Source: Flabesymbios commensalis (Eukaryota > Annelida > Polychaeta > Terebellida > Flabelligeridae). Taken from it: DNA of 64,000 nt. Position 1 is the stretch's first letter. Each line of letters opens with the position of its first letter. Position numbers and translations under genes: made by a program. A model generated the notes under the pieces. That model was not told where the DNA came from. It saw nothing but the letters and a program-made list of their open reading frames with translations, and did no database searches. Shown here in pieces: positions 11,001-22,162 of the stretch. The stretch is from positions 100,346,796 through 100,410,795 of the forward strand of contig OZ024902.1 of NCBI GenBank assembly GCA_964017125.1, written 5' to 3'.

Positions 11001-12412
11001 TCAATACAGGAAAGACATGACAACTGATAGGAGCGGGGTCAGCAAACAGACAGCCAGTCCGGCAGCACCGCAGTCCGCACATTCAGTTGTCGTTGGGGGC
11101 AGGGTCGTCGATATTACTGTGGTGTTATCATCTTCCATGTCGATTGTTGTTGAGCCCGCTGAAAATACATACAATTATTTGTGAAAAGAAGCACAAAAGT
11201 GTGTCTTTTGAACACCCGGAATCCATTTCAGTTATAACAAGTACTTTTTTTAAAATATACGTTGTTTACCTAAGAATGCATTCTTAATTTACACATGCGT
11301 ATTTTAGCATTTTTTTTTATTTTGAGAAATTACACAATTTTTCACTCCAAATACCCCGATTCCATGGCACGTAATCACTAATTTACAACAGCCATCCAAG
11401 ATAAGCTGCAGCCTTATCCTCGATTTGAAAGCAATCTGCAGTAGGCCCTATGTTCAGATGTTTGTTATGATTTTTAAGGACTAGCCACCTAGTTTTAGTC
11501 AAATTCAAACATTGCCAGGTGCATCAATAGTCATTCAATTTTCACTTTTACTGTTGAAATACTTCAGTCTAATGATATTTCCACAGTAGCAAATAAAATT
11601 AACAACTGTTAATGTACCGGAACCGTTTAGACGTTTTGACAACCATGGCTAAAATTAGGTAGCGGGCTAGCCCCTTTAATTGTCAGCAGAAAATACAAGA
11701 AAGATTTGACCTTATTATGTACGTAGGCATGCAACTAGTTACAATTTATAGATAATCATAAAAATAGAAAGATTACTCAGTTGCAATTATTGATAGTTGC
11801 TGTTTGTTAAAGGCTGTTGAAAAGTTATCATTATATAACCAAAGTATGTGGTCGTAGCTTGTTAATTATGCTTTCTATTTTTTTTTAAATGTATTGCTTA
11901 TGTTTATAGCGAACTTTCTTTTTCTTTTAAACAATTACTTATACAGACTGTGCTGTGCTGTGTATTGCTAACGTTAGTGAACTTTTTCTTCTAAACAGCT
12001 ATTGTCATTCAATAGCAAAGTAGGCTACATACAGACGGACTTAATTACCGGGATGTGCAAAGCCATCACGCTGTAGGTCCATTGTCACGCAATTTTTTTT
12101 TTTTTTAAACAAGTATTAGTGTTGGTGTTTTTGAAATGAGAAATCTTCTCTACTTTGAATATAAATTTGGGAAAGTTAAATTCACGACGATCAGCCTATC
12201 CTTTGAACTGTTTATAATAAAATATGAGCCGAATGACCCAATTTTTGCAAAGTTCTATGCTTTTAGGCTTATTAAATATTTGTATTTTATAAATGTTCAA
12301 TTTTTTAATGCTAATAATATATTTTGTGCGGATAACCATACTTACCGGACACGCTGGTTAACGCCGCCACAAGGCACATAGCCACCAGTAGCCATTGGGT
12401 TGACAGAGCCAT
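11001..12412 (-). CDS. Small secreted, probably GPI-anchored protein (74 aa, two coding exons)
   Basis: Coding exons are 12412-12346 and 11158-11001. The donor is GTAAG at 12345-12341, the acceptor is CAG ending at 11159, and the phases join exactly to give 74 codons plus TGA. Residues 1-22 (MALSTQWLLVAMCLVAALTS and on) form a typical signal peptide. Residues 24-52 are short, acidic and Thr-rich, with an N-T-T glycosylation sequon at N34, a PPTTT stretch and a C-x-x-C pair (C49, C52). From G53 the chain is hydrophobic to its end (SFLY), without a charged tail, as in GPI-anchor signals. The mature peptide would be only about 30 residues. The ATG has a purine at -3 and G at +4. I do not recognise the family. 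A tail-anchored or secreted form is an alternative. The 1.2-kb intron could hide a further exon. Confidence 0.72.
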
Positions 12413-12414
12413 TT

Positions 12415-12695
12415 CTGAAAAATTACAAATTGTGCGCAGTTCATATCATATTTTCAGTCGTTTTTAAATATATATTTAGTTCCGTTATTTCTGAGTTTTT
12501 TATTTATTTTTCAACTGCCGGATATGTGATTGACAGTGCTCGTGGAAATATAGTAAAAAATTAAGGTGGCTGAGATCAATTAGCTTCCGCGTGAGATAAA
12601 AGAAGACACGCGGTGTTGTAAGAGGAAATTTTATCTGCTAAAAACAGTCATTCTATTTTCTTCAGTGGGTGTTATGCAATAAAATAGTTTGTTAC
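12415..12695 (-). other. Probable 5' UTR intron of the small cell-surface protein gene
   Basis: On the minus strand a CTCAG|GTAAC donor lies at 12696/12695. A pyrimidine-rich acceptor TTTTTCAG ends at 12415, two bases before the start codon. The proposed non-coding first exon (12696 to about 12788) contains no ATG, so the signal-peptide ATG would be the first in the spliced message. Confidence 0.55.
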
Positions 12696-12805
12696 CTGAG
12701 AGTATTTAGTGTATTGAGGAGATGCGAGAAATGTCTCTCTGTGGGTTACGATCTGATCAATCGTGTTTTACTATCACCTGCTGACTGATAACTCTGAATG
12801 CGCAA

Positions 12806-12820
12806 CCCCGCCCTTTTAAA
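12806..12820 (-). promoter_or_regulatory. Candidate TATA-like box with adjacent GC box
   Basis: On the minus strand TTTAAAA (12820-12814) is followed directly by GGGCGGGG (12813-12806). This would place a start site near 12788, just ahead of the proposed untranslated exon. Motif match only. Confidence 0.35.
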
Positions 12821-13135
12821 CGTGTCAGTGGCCACAAGTGCGCATGTGTAGGTGTAAGCATGGTAGCGGGAAGTCAAGGTACAACATCTTGGCCAAGAGC
12901 TGAATCGTTGCTGGGCCAGCGCTATTGACAGTGGTCCATCGTCAAGCTAATCACCACCTACATATGTTAGTCGTAAACAAGGCGTTACATTTGTCATTGG
13001 TTGATATGGAATGCGAAATATAATAATTTGTTTCTTATGATACTTTTTGTACGACGCTTTCCTTTTGGACACTCGCAGGCCTATGCGTTACCTTTTATTT
13101 TAAATTTTAATTCCAATTCGATTTTTATGTTTCTT

Positions 13136-13433
13136 ACGGGTGGGGGCCCTAGGGTGGTGGTTAGCACCGCTGCCTTTCACGCTAGAGTTCAGGGTTCGTT
13201 TCCCGGTCTCGGCAGTTTGAAAGAAACATAAATGTTTCTTCTCCATACACTCGTAAAACTCAGTATTGTGGGGAGCCTCCGTGACCGAGGGTAGCGTGCG
13301 CGGCCTCAGACCTCCAAAGTTTGAATCCTGTTAATATGTGTCTGGAGAGCAGTGTCATCTCACTATCTGAGGTTCTCCTGGCCCAATTTGGCCTGTGTGT
13401 GCACGAAAGTGGCCTAAAGCCCGATTCATGTCA
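13136..13433 (+). mobile_element. tRNA-derived SINE, copy 1
   Basis: About 298 bp flanked by a perfect 13-bp target duplication TTTTATGTTTCTT (13123-13135 and 13434-13446). It has two tRNA-like units. The first has GGTGGTTAGCACCG and B-box-like GGGTTCGTTTCCC. The second has GTGACCGAGGGTAGCGTG (A-box-like) and AGTTTGAATCC (B-box-like). The 3' part ends GGCCTAAAGCCCGATTCATG. A second copy lies at 25568. The clean duplication points to fairly recent retrotransposition. Confidence 0.85.
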
Positions 13434-13954
13434 TTTTATGTTTCTTCAGCATTTAAACCTCAAAATATGGAAAATAATGCCGATCGATAAATAGATGTGT
13501 GTTCAGCACAGCTTATGATAATAATTGAGACAAACAAAGCCTGGAAAAGAATTTAAAGTCATCACTTTAAGTAATTGTTTCATTTTGAATGTGTGACACA
13601 AAATCATAATGTTAGTTTGCTCATGCAATATAAAACTTGGTATGTCAAAGCATAATTTGTACATTGAAACAGACAATTATTTATTAGCCTTATTATTCTC
13701 CAAAGTCAATCATATGGTAATGTAGCAACCGTTACCTTGGTAGAGCCTACACAAACAGGTGCGTAATCAATGGACTTTGGTATTTTGGTAAGCACAGTTA
13801 GGAGTCATGTGAGCGCGATATGTCGCAGCTCAAATATTTGTTATCATACGTTTATATTCACTTTATCTACAGTGGAAAGAAAAAATACAATTACAGCCCT
13901 ATCATCTATATATTTTTCGACTCGCGTAAAACGCGATTGATATAAGTATATTTT

Positions 13955-14190
13955 ATACACAGACAGACAGACAGATATTTTATTGACACGAATAAAATCA
14001 TTACAGACTGACTTGTCATAGATATATGTACAGGTATAAATTATGCAAGATGGTTTAGTGAAATCATACGAAAATATACATGGTATCGCACACAGAATTG
14101 GAATCATGTTAGGTGGCATTGCCCTGATAACACACTGGATACTTTGAAAATGTAAATTATATCTACTTAAATTAAGATTAAACGGCATCT
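13955..14190 (-). mobile_element. 3' tail of a LINE (fragment)
   Basis: On the minus strand the segment ends AATAAAATATCTGTCTGTCTGTC, a (TCTG)n microsatellite tail like the one that closes the large LINE at 42661. No protein domain remains, so identification rests on the tail alone. Confidence 0.4.
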
Positions 14191-14248
14191 CCCAAGATAT
14201 GAAGATAGCGGTCTCTATAAAACATAGCTACTAGGTATAATATATAAA

Positions 14249-14269
14249 TTATATATATATATATATATA
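14249..14269. repeat. (AT)n microsatellite
   Basis: About ten uninterrupted AT units. Confidence 0.9.
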
Positions 14270-17082
14270 CATGTAGTAGCAAAAAAACACTGTGGAAAGC
14301 GTAGAAACCTAAAAATATATACAAATACATTATGTTACTGGTGTATGTGGAAAGAACGTTAAAACTGATTAGGTATTTTTAAATGCAAACATAATCACAT
14401 GAAAGTATAATAAACCTTTTCTTTTAGCCGATAGATAAAGACAGGTAAACAGTTATTTGTTAATTAAAAAGTTGATATACAAAGATTTGGGTTCAGGTAA
14501 TATTGGGCTGGATGACGTGCTCGTTATCAGAACTACATTATTGTACATTTTAGAATTATTTTTCAACCCTAACGTAAGGAAATCATCCCAATATAAATGA
14601 TAAAATAAACAAATTTACCAAACTAAATTGTAAAACAGATGCCTTATTTGGGTGACTCAATTGCTAAGTATGCAATGATTCAGTAAAGTGGTATCCTTAT
14701 CAAATAGCAAACATCTTGACACCACATAACCCTGGTTCAATTATGGATCAACGTCTAAGACGTTGACCCAGCATTAACCCATGCGTGTGGTCGTAAATAA
14801 AACAAGCCTATCTATAACTGGAATGATTGTTATCATCAGGTGAGCAATCCAAGTACCAGGGTGTATTATGATGAACAAACACGTCACCCTAACACGACCC
14901 TAAGTCAGGTCACTACTGGGCTAGTGGGTGGACATATTGGTCCTGCAAGCAGCCTACTCTGGGCCACCATTTCTTGGCTGCCCACAGCGCTTTCACGCTG
15001 TGACAATCGGCATTGACATTTCAGAGTGGTAGTAAAGCTTTGATGCTGACTCATTCAGAGCACTTAAACGTAATTATAGATAAACAAGTGTGGGATAGTG
15101 TATGTGCATTTCAGAAAATAGATTAATCTGCACTCGATAATATACATTGTGATGACTTAATTTAGATTAATTACTTTAAATTCAACCACAACATTGAACA
15201 TATCACACCAAACGATATGAATCTATAAATTAAAAAAAATGTATTAAAGATTGGTTACACAATGTTGATTCGTGTATTGGATTTTTATATTACATTCTTG
15301 CTGCTGGTATTTATGTTGGACACATATTATAAATGTCATAAAAAAAATCAAATATGTCCGATATTGCAGCGGCAGAGAATGTCTCCTTATTTATAACCCA
15401 ATTGCTAGTTTTGTATACCTGTTCACGTCTCTGTGTTCACGTATAATTTTCAAAGAGTGTGCTCCGCTTGTTTTGGGTATTAATTTCATTGATTTTAGCG
15501 TCAAGAGATATTCGAAAATTCCGGGGGTAATACCACTCAGTTATACGGCTTAGTGCTTGGAAATATATTATACCCTACTCATTTGTGTACTAGAATGTTC
15601 CTCAGTCACACAAAAAAGTTTAATATACTGCTATAAACTTTAAACCACAGACAACTTTTTTTACTACTATTTTGAGCTTGAAATGATCTCGATGTGACCT
15701 TGAGCTAACCCTAGGGTGATTACTCTTTGAATGTTTGTTCACCTACATACATACCAAGTTTCGATAACTTAGTATCAATAATATCAATTATAATATACAA
15801 GACTGTATTTGCGGATCTAAGCGATAGTTCATGAGAGTTTGGACACACTGTGAAAATTAATGCCTACCCTATTAGAATAGATTTGCTACACATAATTTTT
15901 TTTGCTCCATTACTAATTTCTCCACTGCATGATGAAATGCAACTTTATCGATATGAATACGTAATTGTTACGGTACTTTATGTATTACAAATCATAGTGA
16001 TGTTATTTAAAACACTTATTTCTTAGTGATACTATAGTATATTTATCGTATAGAAATAAGACACTTTATGTCGGAAATAATTTAAATGCCGGAGAAAATG
16101 ACATTACTTTATTCACCTTCGGACAAGTGTAGGCATACATGCCTACGTGTCAATTTTGGTCGTATAAGCCTACAGCTGGTCGGGTTAATTGCTTAATATC
16201 ATAATACTATTCCCGGGGCCGTGAATCCATTCCATTTAAAATCGTCACAATGTCAAGATATCAGATAGTAGGCCCAACACAAATTTGTCTATGGACATTT
16301 TTAAAACTTTAGGATTTCAAGATGAGGATTATGATCAGGTTTTGAACTGAACTGCTATACTGAGTATAACTGGCTATGGTGGACTTAATCTCTCAGTCTT
16401 ACTTTTATGATTATTATATCAGAACACGATCTTCGGTCTGTAGTGGCCGAGAGTTTTCGCATGTAGGCATATTCAATTTCCACACGATATATTAAAAGCA
16501 CTAACTTAATTAGGTGGATGAAAGTACCTTTATTTTCAGGGGGCGATTTAATCATGTATTAGATCCGATTTTTTAAGCCGTTTAGTACATTGCAGAGTCC
16601 ATCCACGATTACATAACATAGAGGAGCAACACCAGTTCCATAATAAATAGAAAAAAAACATTTTTTGACAACTGACCCCCTGTGTTTATCAAGCTCCGTG
16701 CATGTGAGTTTTCCTCGGCGGTAGATGAAACCAATGCCAGACGATAGTACGCATGGGTGCCGACCTTATATATATATTATCTCGTATAAAAATATATCTT
16801 TCATGTAAATCAGCATATTTGTAAACATATATACAAACAATCGTGAGGATGGGGATAAAATGAGGATAAAATCAAGCTTTTTGTGAAACATTGATGGTTT
16901 TTAGTCTTTTAACCATGCGTAAATATTCAAGAGGGGAGGGGGTGTTAAGAAATTGGTACGCCGACAACGTTACAGTTTGTGTGTATTTATTCATATGATT
17001 TTTTTTCACCCCCCCCCCTCCCCTGAAAATAGAGGTACTTTCCTCCACCTGTTAATATTAAGTTGTAATTTTACCCAATTAA
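14270..17082. other. Intergenic, no gene recognised
   Basis: AT-rich. A decayed hairpin-family remnant lies at about 14740-14785 (inverted AACGTC/GACGTT arms). No splice-bounded frame with recognisable protein similarity was found. Confidence 0.4.
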
Positions 17083-17418
17083 AGCGACACAATCAGACCA
17101 AAACCATAATTTTTATTTTGGCTCCTTGATATGTCCATAACATGTCCACAGACTAGAATTGCGTAAGTTTATTTTTAAATTTTGTGTTGTTCATTTACCA
17201 GTTAAAAAACAAATAAGGACGATTTTTAATTTCACACATGCATGTGCAAAATAAAAATATAGAAACACTGGTTTTCGGTAGGCTTACACTTGCTCAATTG
17301 CCACAACAACCTAAAATTTAAAAGACTTCCGCAATTCTAGTCTATGGACATGTTCACATGTTATGGACATATTAAGCAGCCAAAATAAAAATGATGATTT
17401 TGGCCTGATTGTGTCGCT
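17083..17418. mobile_element. TTAA-flanked MITE (piggyBac-like)
   Basis: AGCGACACAATCAG at 17083 is mirrored by CTGATTGTGTCGCT ending at 17418, and both ends are flanked by TTAA (17079-17082, 17419-17422). Imperfect inverted arms extend about 85 bp inward, including CTAGAATTGCG/CGCAATTCTAG-type segments. The TTAA target and lack of coding capacity fit a non-autonomous piggyBac-type element. A diverged relative starts near 17845. Confidence 0.8.
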
Positions 17419-17837
17419 TTAAACCTAGCCTACATGTCACATTTGAAAGGTAGGGCCGACTATTTAAAGTGTTAATAAAAAACTTTTTAACAAGACTTAA
17501 TATTATCGTCATTGATGCTCATAGCCAGGCAGCTTAGAGCAGGATTTATGAGTAAAGGGGGGCAGACTGGACAAAACCACCATTTTTTTTCTGGGAACCT
17601 CAGATGTAAGAACTTTCAATTTCTGCTAGTAGGTAGCACATTTTTGTCAGGTTTTACGGCACTTATATCGGATGTTTCAAAATGGCGCCCATGCGGATCA
17701 TACCTGTGGGTAACAGCGAACTCAAAATGTTTACCACAAGGTTTTGCGATGAAAATGTTATATAGGCCTACATGGTCCAAGGTGCCAGAAAAAGCCGATG
17801 CTATTTTTGTCACCTTAGATTTTATTAATTTGCATTA

Positions 17838-17990
17838 TTTGCTTAAAGGGACTGGCCAAGGCTAAAATCATAAAAAAATCGGTGATTTTATTTTGGTTTC
17901 TTAATATGACCATATAATGTAAACATGTCCGTAGACTAGAACTGCAAAAGTTTTTTTAATTTTTGTGCTGCACATTCACCAGTTAGGCTA
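17838..17990. repeat. Diverged relative of the TTAA MITE
   Basis: It repeats the order found inside the element at 17083: AAAGGGACTG, AATCATAAAAAA, TTTTATTTTGG, ATGTCCGTAGACTAGAA and CACCAGTTA. Only one arm is recognisable. The open frame between the two copies (17512-17865) is therefore probably repeat sequence. Confidence 0.5.
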
Positions 17991-18089
17991 GATATAAAGA
18001 CGAAATTCCTGATTTCTAATTATTAACAACCACGTCAAAAAATAGAATTACGAGAATTTCGACCAAGACATTTACAGTATTTTAAAACC

Positions 18090-18560
18090 TGAAAAGATGC
18101 TTTTAATGCCTAGACAGAATACCATCTATATGTTCATTAAACAGAGGAGATCCACTACTAAATATAGCACCAAGATATTTATACCTTATAACTATTACAA
18201 TAGTTTGCTTATTAAATGTGAAGGTATAATCATGTCTTTTTTCACCAAATATCAAAACTTTAGTCTTTAGAATGTTTACAATTAACTGTCAGTCTGCGCA
18301 GTACTTGAACAAATCCTTTGAACATTCTGGACTGTTGGGTCCACCTTGGTTCACTCCAAGTGTATCATACAGCAAGTCAGACAATAAACCATCTACACAT
18401 ATCTTAGATTTAGTATTCTTGTACATGTCATAGAGTAATCGAATAAGCTTCCCATCAATTTTTGTCTTTACTAACGTATAAAACATCATGTTTCTATTGA
18501 TAGTGTCAAAGGTTCGTCTGAAATCTACGAACGCAACATGTAAGGGTTGGTTTACATAAT
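18090..18560 (-). pseudogene. LINE reverse transcriptase fragment
   Basis: Minus-strand frames encode HVAFVDFRRTFDTINRNMM (reverse transcriptase motif A region), then LIRLLYDMYKNTKSKI, GVNQGGPNSP (motif B region, normally G-V-x-Q-G) and, further on, KTKVLIFG and YKYLGAIFSSG. The order matches a non-LTR reverse transcriptase. The fragment has at least one in-frame stop and lacks the endonuclease and the YADD catalytic block, so it is dead. It resembles RTE/Jockey-like elements, but the clade is uncertain. Confidence 0.7.
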
Positions 18561-19000
18561 TGGTATGAGTATAATAATTATGGAAATATCCCGATTATTG
18601 GTCAATTAATTTGTGTGTTTAGTTATTCAATATGACGTACTTAGTTTGATAGCATTTGGGCGATTTTATAAGAGCATCATGCTAAATTTCGACAATTGAA
18701 AAAGTGACCAAATACATTTGTTTGTTTGCTATCGTAACATGTACTTGCTTGCTATGGTGACATAATTGCATTGCTATTGTGACTAGATACATTTTTATAT
18801 TTAGGACGGAATGGAATAAGTGGCTGAATAACTTGGCATGGAATTGAACTGAACTGAACTTCCCGGAACATTTTTCCTGCTGATTCTATTGTGGGGCAGC
18901 ATGACTGCACACAAATAATTATCTCACACGCAGTGAGCATTAAAAATGCTGAGTAAATCCAAGATGGTCACCACCGCCATCTTGGAAAATATATTGTTTT
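18561..19000. other. Intergenic, nothing recognised
   Basis: No gene or clear repeat boundary is visible, only short AT-rich sequence between a LINE fragment and a tandem repeat block. Confidence 0.35.
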
Positions 19001-21215
19001 TAGCTCATCCGGCCTTTAGGCCTAAGATGAGCTTGTGCCATCGTGTGTCGTCTGTTGTCTGTCGTCTGTTTGGTTTGTTTGAAAGAGCTTGTGCCTGTGC
19101 ATTAAATTTCCTCACGGATTTCAGAAATTTTGATTATTAATTAATTTATGACCTAATTAAGACCTTAATAGGGCACTCTGCCCACAATGCACAAGAAAAG
19201 CTTAAAAAAGCCTCCCTCAATTCTTATCTGATTTCAATTCTGTTTGGCTTGTTTGAAAGAGCTCTCGCCTATGCATTGGAATTCCTCGTGGATGTCAAAA
19301 TTTTTAGTTATTAATTAACTCATGACCTAATTAAGACCTAATTAGGGCACTCTGACCACAATTCACAAGAAAACATGATATTAAATTTTCCGAATTTTCA
19401 CCTTTCACATTTTCAACATTCAATTACCATTCACGTGGAAACTTATATTGGTATGCATTGTTTTAATATTTCTATCCTGTTATAAATAATAATTTATATT
19501 TGACAAATACTTTCTCAAATATCCCTCCCTTGTGTATGTATATAGAAATCCGTGTAATTGATATAATAGAATTTCGAAGTAGTGTTCTATGTTCATGATG
19601 GTATCATGCATTTCACGTATTATTCAAAGATCAGATAAGAGTATTCACTTCGCTTTACAAGGAATTAACTGAAATATGTCCATGTCATATAAATTATATT
19701 TTCTGCTTGACACAAACTAGTTGCTTGTTTTGCTCCACTCCCGTCCCCACAAAACGATAATCTGTTTCCCAATCATGAGTGATTATTATACAAACAATCA
19801 TCACTAGTAAATGACTTAATATACATCTAGGTTATTAGGCTCATCCGGACTTTAGGCCTAAGATAATTTTATGCCATCGTGTGGCGTCTGTCGTCTGTCC
19901 ACAATTCACAAAAAATGTTTCTCCCTCAATTCTTATCCGATTTCAATTTTGCTTGATTTGTTTGAAAGAGCTTATGCCTGTGGATAGAATTTCCACACGA
20001 ATTTCAGACATTTTAATTATTATTTAACTTATGACCTAATTAAGGCCTAATTAGGACACTCTGTCCACAATTCACAAGAAATGCTTCTCCTCTCTCAATT
20101 CTTATCAGATTTGAATTTTGTTTGGTTTGTTTAAAAGACTACCTCGCGGATTTCGGAAATTGTAATTATTAATTAACTTATGACCTAATTAGGACCTTAT
20201 TAGGACACTCTGTCCGCAATTCACAAGAAATGATTCTTCTCCCTCAATTCTTATCCGATTTGAATTTTGTTTGGTTTATTTGAAAGAGCTCGTGCATGTG
20301 CATAGAACTGTCTCACAGATTTCAGAAATTAGCAATCAACTTGCCCTAATTAAGGATGAGCTTCTGTGTCATTGACACTCTGGTCTTGTGTGACATCATG
20401 ATCCAAGATATATTATGAGTACCGTGCAAGCTCATACTTATCCGTATTGACGTAAAGTATGTTTTTAATACCACATTCAAATATGCTACTTGTGTTGGTC
20501 CTGTTGGATGAGAACAACAAGTTCTTAATAAAATCGTCTACTCAGGTACGTGTGCAGGTGGCGGAATTCATAACGTAAAAATTCAAGAAAATATGCCGAC
20601 TTGTTTGAAATAGGAATCAAAAATGCCCCTGCTTCCTTGTTAATGCTATGAGATTAGCCCTCGTAACGATGTATAAGTCATTTGATTCTTGGAGTTATCA
20701 GGCCCACAATGTCAAATTATTGACGTAAAATGCGAAAAAGCGCAATAAATCAGTCATTTTGATTTTTTGCAGTCTTTATTGAACTTGTCCGAGGACTGGT
20801 TACTAGTAACATGCATACAAATTCGAGCAGGATACATGAGAAACTTTTGAAGTTATTGCGCCCGCAAGGTCAAATTATTCACGTAAAATGTAAAAAAAAC
20901 GGAATAAATCGGCCATTTTTAATTTTTGTTCAGCCATTATTGAATTTGTCCGAGAACTGTCCATTATAACATGCGCAACAAATTTGAGCAGGATACATGA
21001 AAAACTTTCAAAGTTATCGCACCCACAAGGTCAAATTATTGACGTAAAATCGGCCATTTTGAGTTTTTTTCAGCTATTATTGAACTTGTCCGAGAAATAG
21101 TTATTAGTAACATGCATAACAATACTTTTCAAGTTATTGTGCCCACAAGCAAATGTTAACGCCGACGACAACGCCGACGCCGAGCTTCAATTGCAATAGC
21201 CCACCTTTGTTAATT
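19001..21215. repeat. Composite block: AGCTCATCCGG repeat with two kinds of tandem units
   Basis: Starts with AGCTCATCCGGCCTTTAGGC and the pyrimidine-rich CGTGTGTCGTCTGTTGTCTG; a second start lies at about 19838. Inside are several units of about 140-170 bp carrying CTCAATTCTTATC, TTTGGTTTGTTTGAAAGAGCT, ATTAATTAACTTATGACCTAATTA and GGGCACTCTG. From about 20700 to 21150 three units of about 150 bp carry AAGGTCAAATTATTGACGTA, CGGCCATTTT, TTGAACTTGTCCGAG and AACATGCATA. The block closes with a GACGCCGAGCTT-type end. No protein is coded, and the family is not identified. Confidence 0.65.
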
Positions 21216-21589
21216 ACAAATTTAAAGGGCTAAAAATTGAAATATTTTTCATTTCATCAAAATATCTGAAAATGACCCATGTTGGGGAATATTTGCTTTA
21301 ATGTCACGATATTTTTTGCTATTGCAATTGAATTAGGTTTGGGAAGTGTTTGTCACAATATTCGAAAAGAGACCTGCCCATGTTTATTTGAAAGAGTCCA
21401 AACAGATTTCTGTAAAATAACTTTTAAACATCACAAAAAGATGTAGCAGTGTTATTGCATAATTATGTCGTAATGGTTATGCAATTGTGTTTGAAAATCC
21501 ACAGTCAGTTAAATTAAATACTTTTTCAAAATATTTTCAACAACGAGTAAATGATCATACTATCAATCGCATATAAAAGAATCCCCGAG

Positions 21590-22140
21590 ATTTGATATTG
21601 TGAAACTGGTTTTCAAAATTTTTTGCAATTATCTAGACGTAATAAAATCTAGTAAGATTAGATGTATATTTCCAAGGTTAAGAACAGATAACAGCTTACT
21701 AGAGGTTACTAGAGGTCGATTGTGTATATGTAAAAAGAGTGTAGAAGATCCGATACACCTTATCGTACATTGTGAAAGATATAAAGATTACAGAGATTTA
21801 TTTGTAAAAAATATGACAAATCTGAACATAAAAATTGAAAAGAACTATCTTGATAAAATAATACAATTATTGTTCAATTTTGAAGTGAACGCTGAGGTTT
21901 CGCGGCACTGTCTAAATTTTATCAAATATATTTATGCATCACGAAGTGAGGTGTAAGAATTACGGTTTTTACAGTTAATATTATTATATTTTTACATTGC
22001 TTTAACTAGCGATGATATCAGTATAATTTAAACCTGTCTATATTGTTAAATGAGTTTGATGGTACACGTGTGTGTACTAACTTAAGTATGTTGAGGTCCT
22101 GGCATTGTATTGGCTGAATAAACTTGTCTTGTCATGTTCA
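21590..22140 (+). mobile_element. 3' end of a LINE (C-terminal zinc-binding domain)
   Basis: The 118-codon frame 21600-21956 ends a reverse-transcriptase polyprotein. CICKKSVEDPIHLIVHC shows the C-x-C...H-x4-C zinc-binding pattern common at LINE C-termini, preceded by IRCIFPRLRTDNSLLEV. After the stop an untranslated tail ends AATAAACTTGTCTTGTCATG near 22136. The upstream part of the element is missing, so this is a 5'-truncated copy. Confidence 0.65.
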
Positions 22141-22162
22141 TAAGTTTCTGTAAATACAGGTA

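Noticed and set aside
10598-11184. Plus-strand frames of 140 and 94 codons
   Set aside because: They are antisense to exon 2 and the 3' UTR of the small surface protein gene and show no domain.
13136-13433. Possible tRNA gene, from the B-box-like GGTTCG motifs
   Set aside because: No complete cloverleaf, and precise target duplications plus a second copy show that it is a SINE.
15272-15553. 93-codon plus frame with hydrophobic, Cys-containing sequence
   Set aside because: No signal peptide cleavage pattern, no splice support, no recognised domain; likely chance in AT-rich DNA.
17512-17865. 117-codon plus-strand frame
   Set aside because: It lies between two related MITE pieces, overlaps one of them, and shows no recognisable domain or splice partner.
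21600-21956. Small host zinc-binding protein
   Set aside because: The CxC...HxxxxC pattern with IRCIFPRLR-like context and a LINE-style 3' tail fits a LINE C-terminus better.
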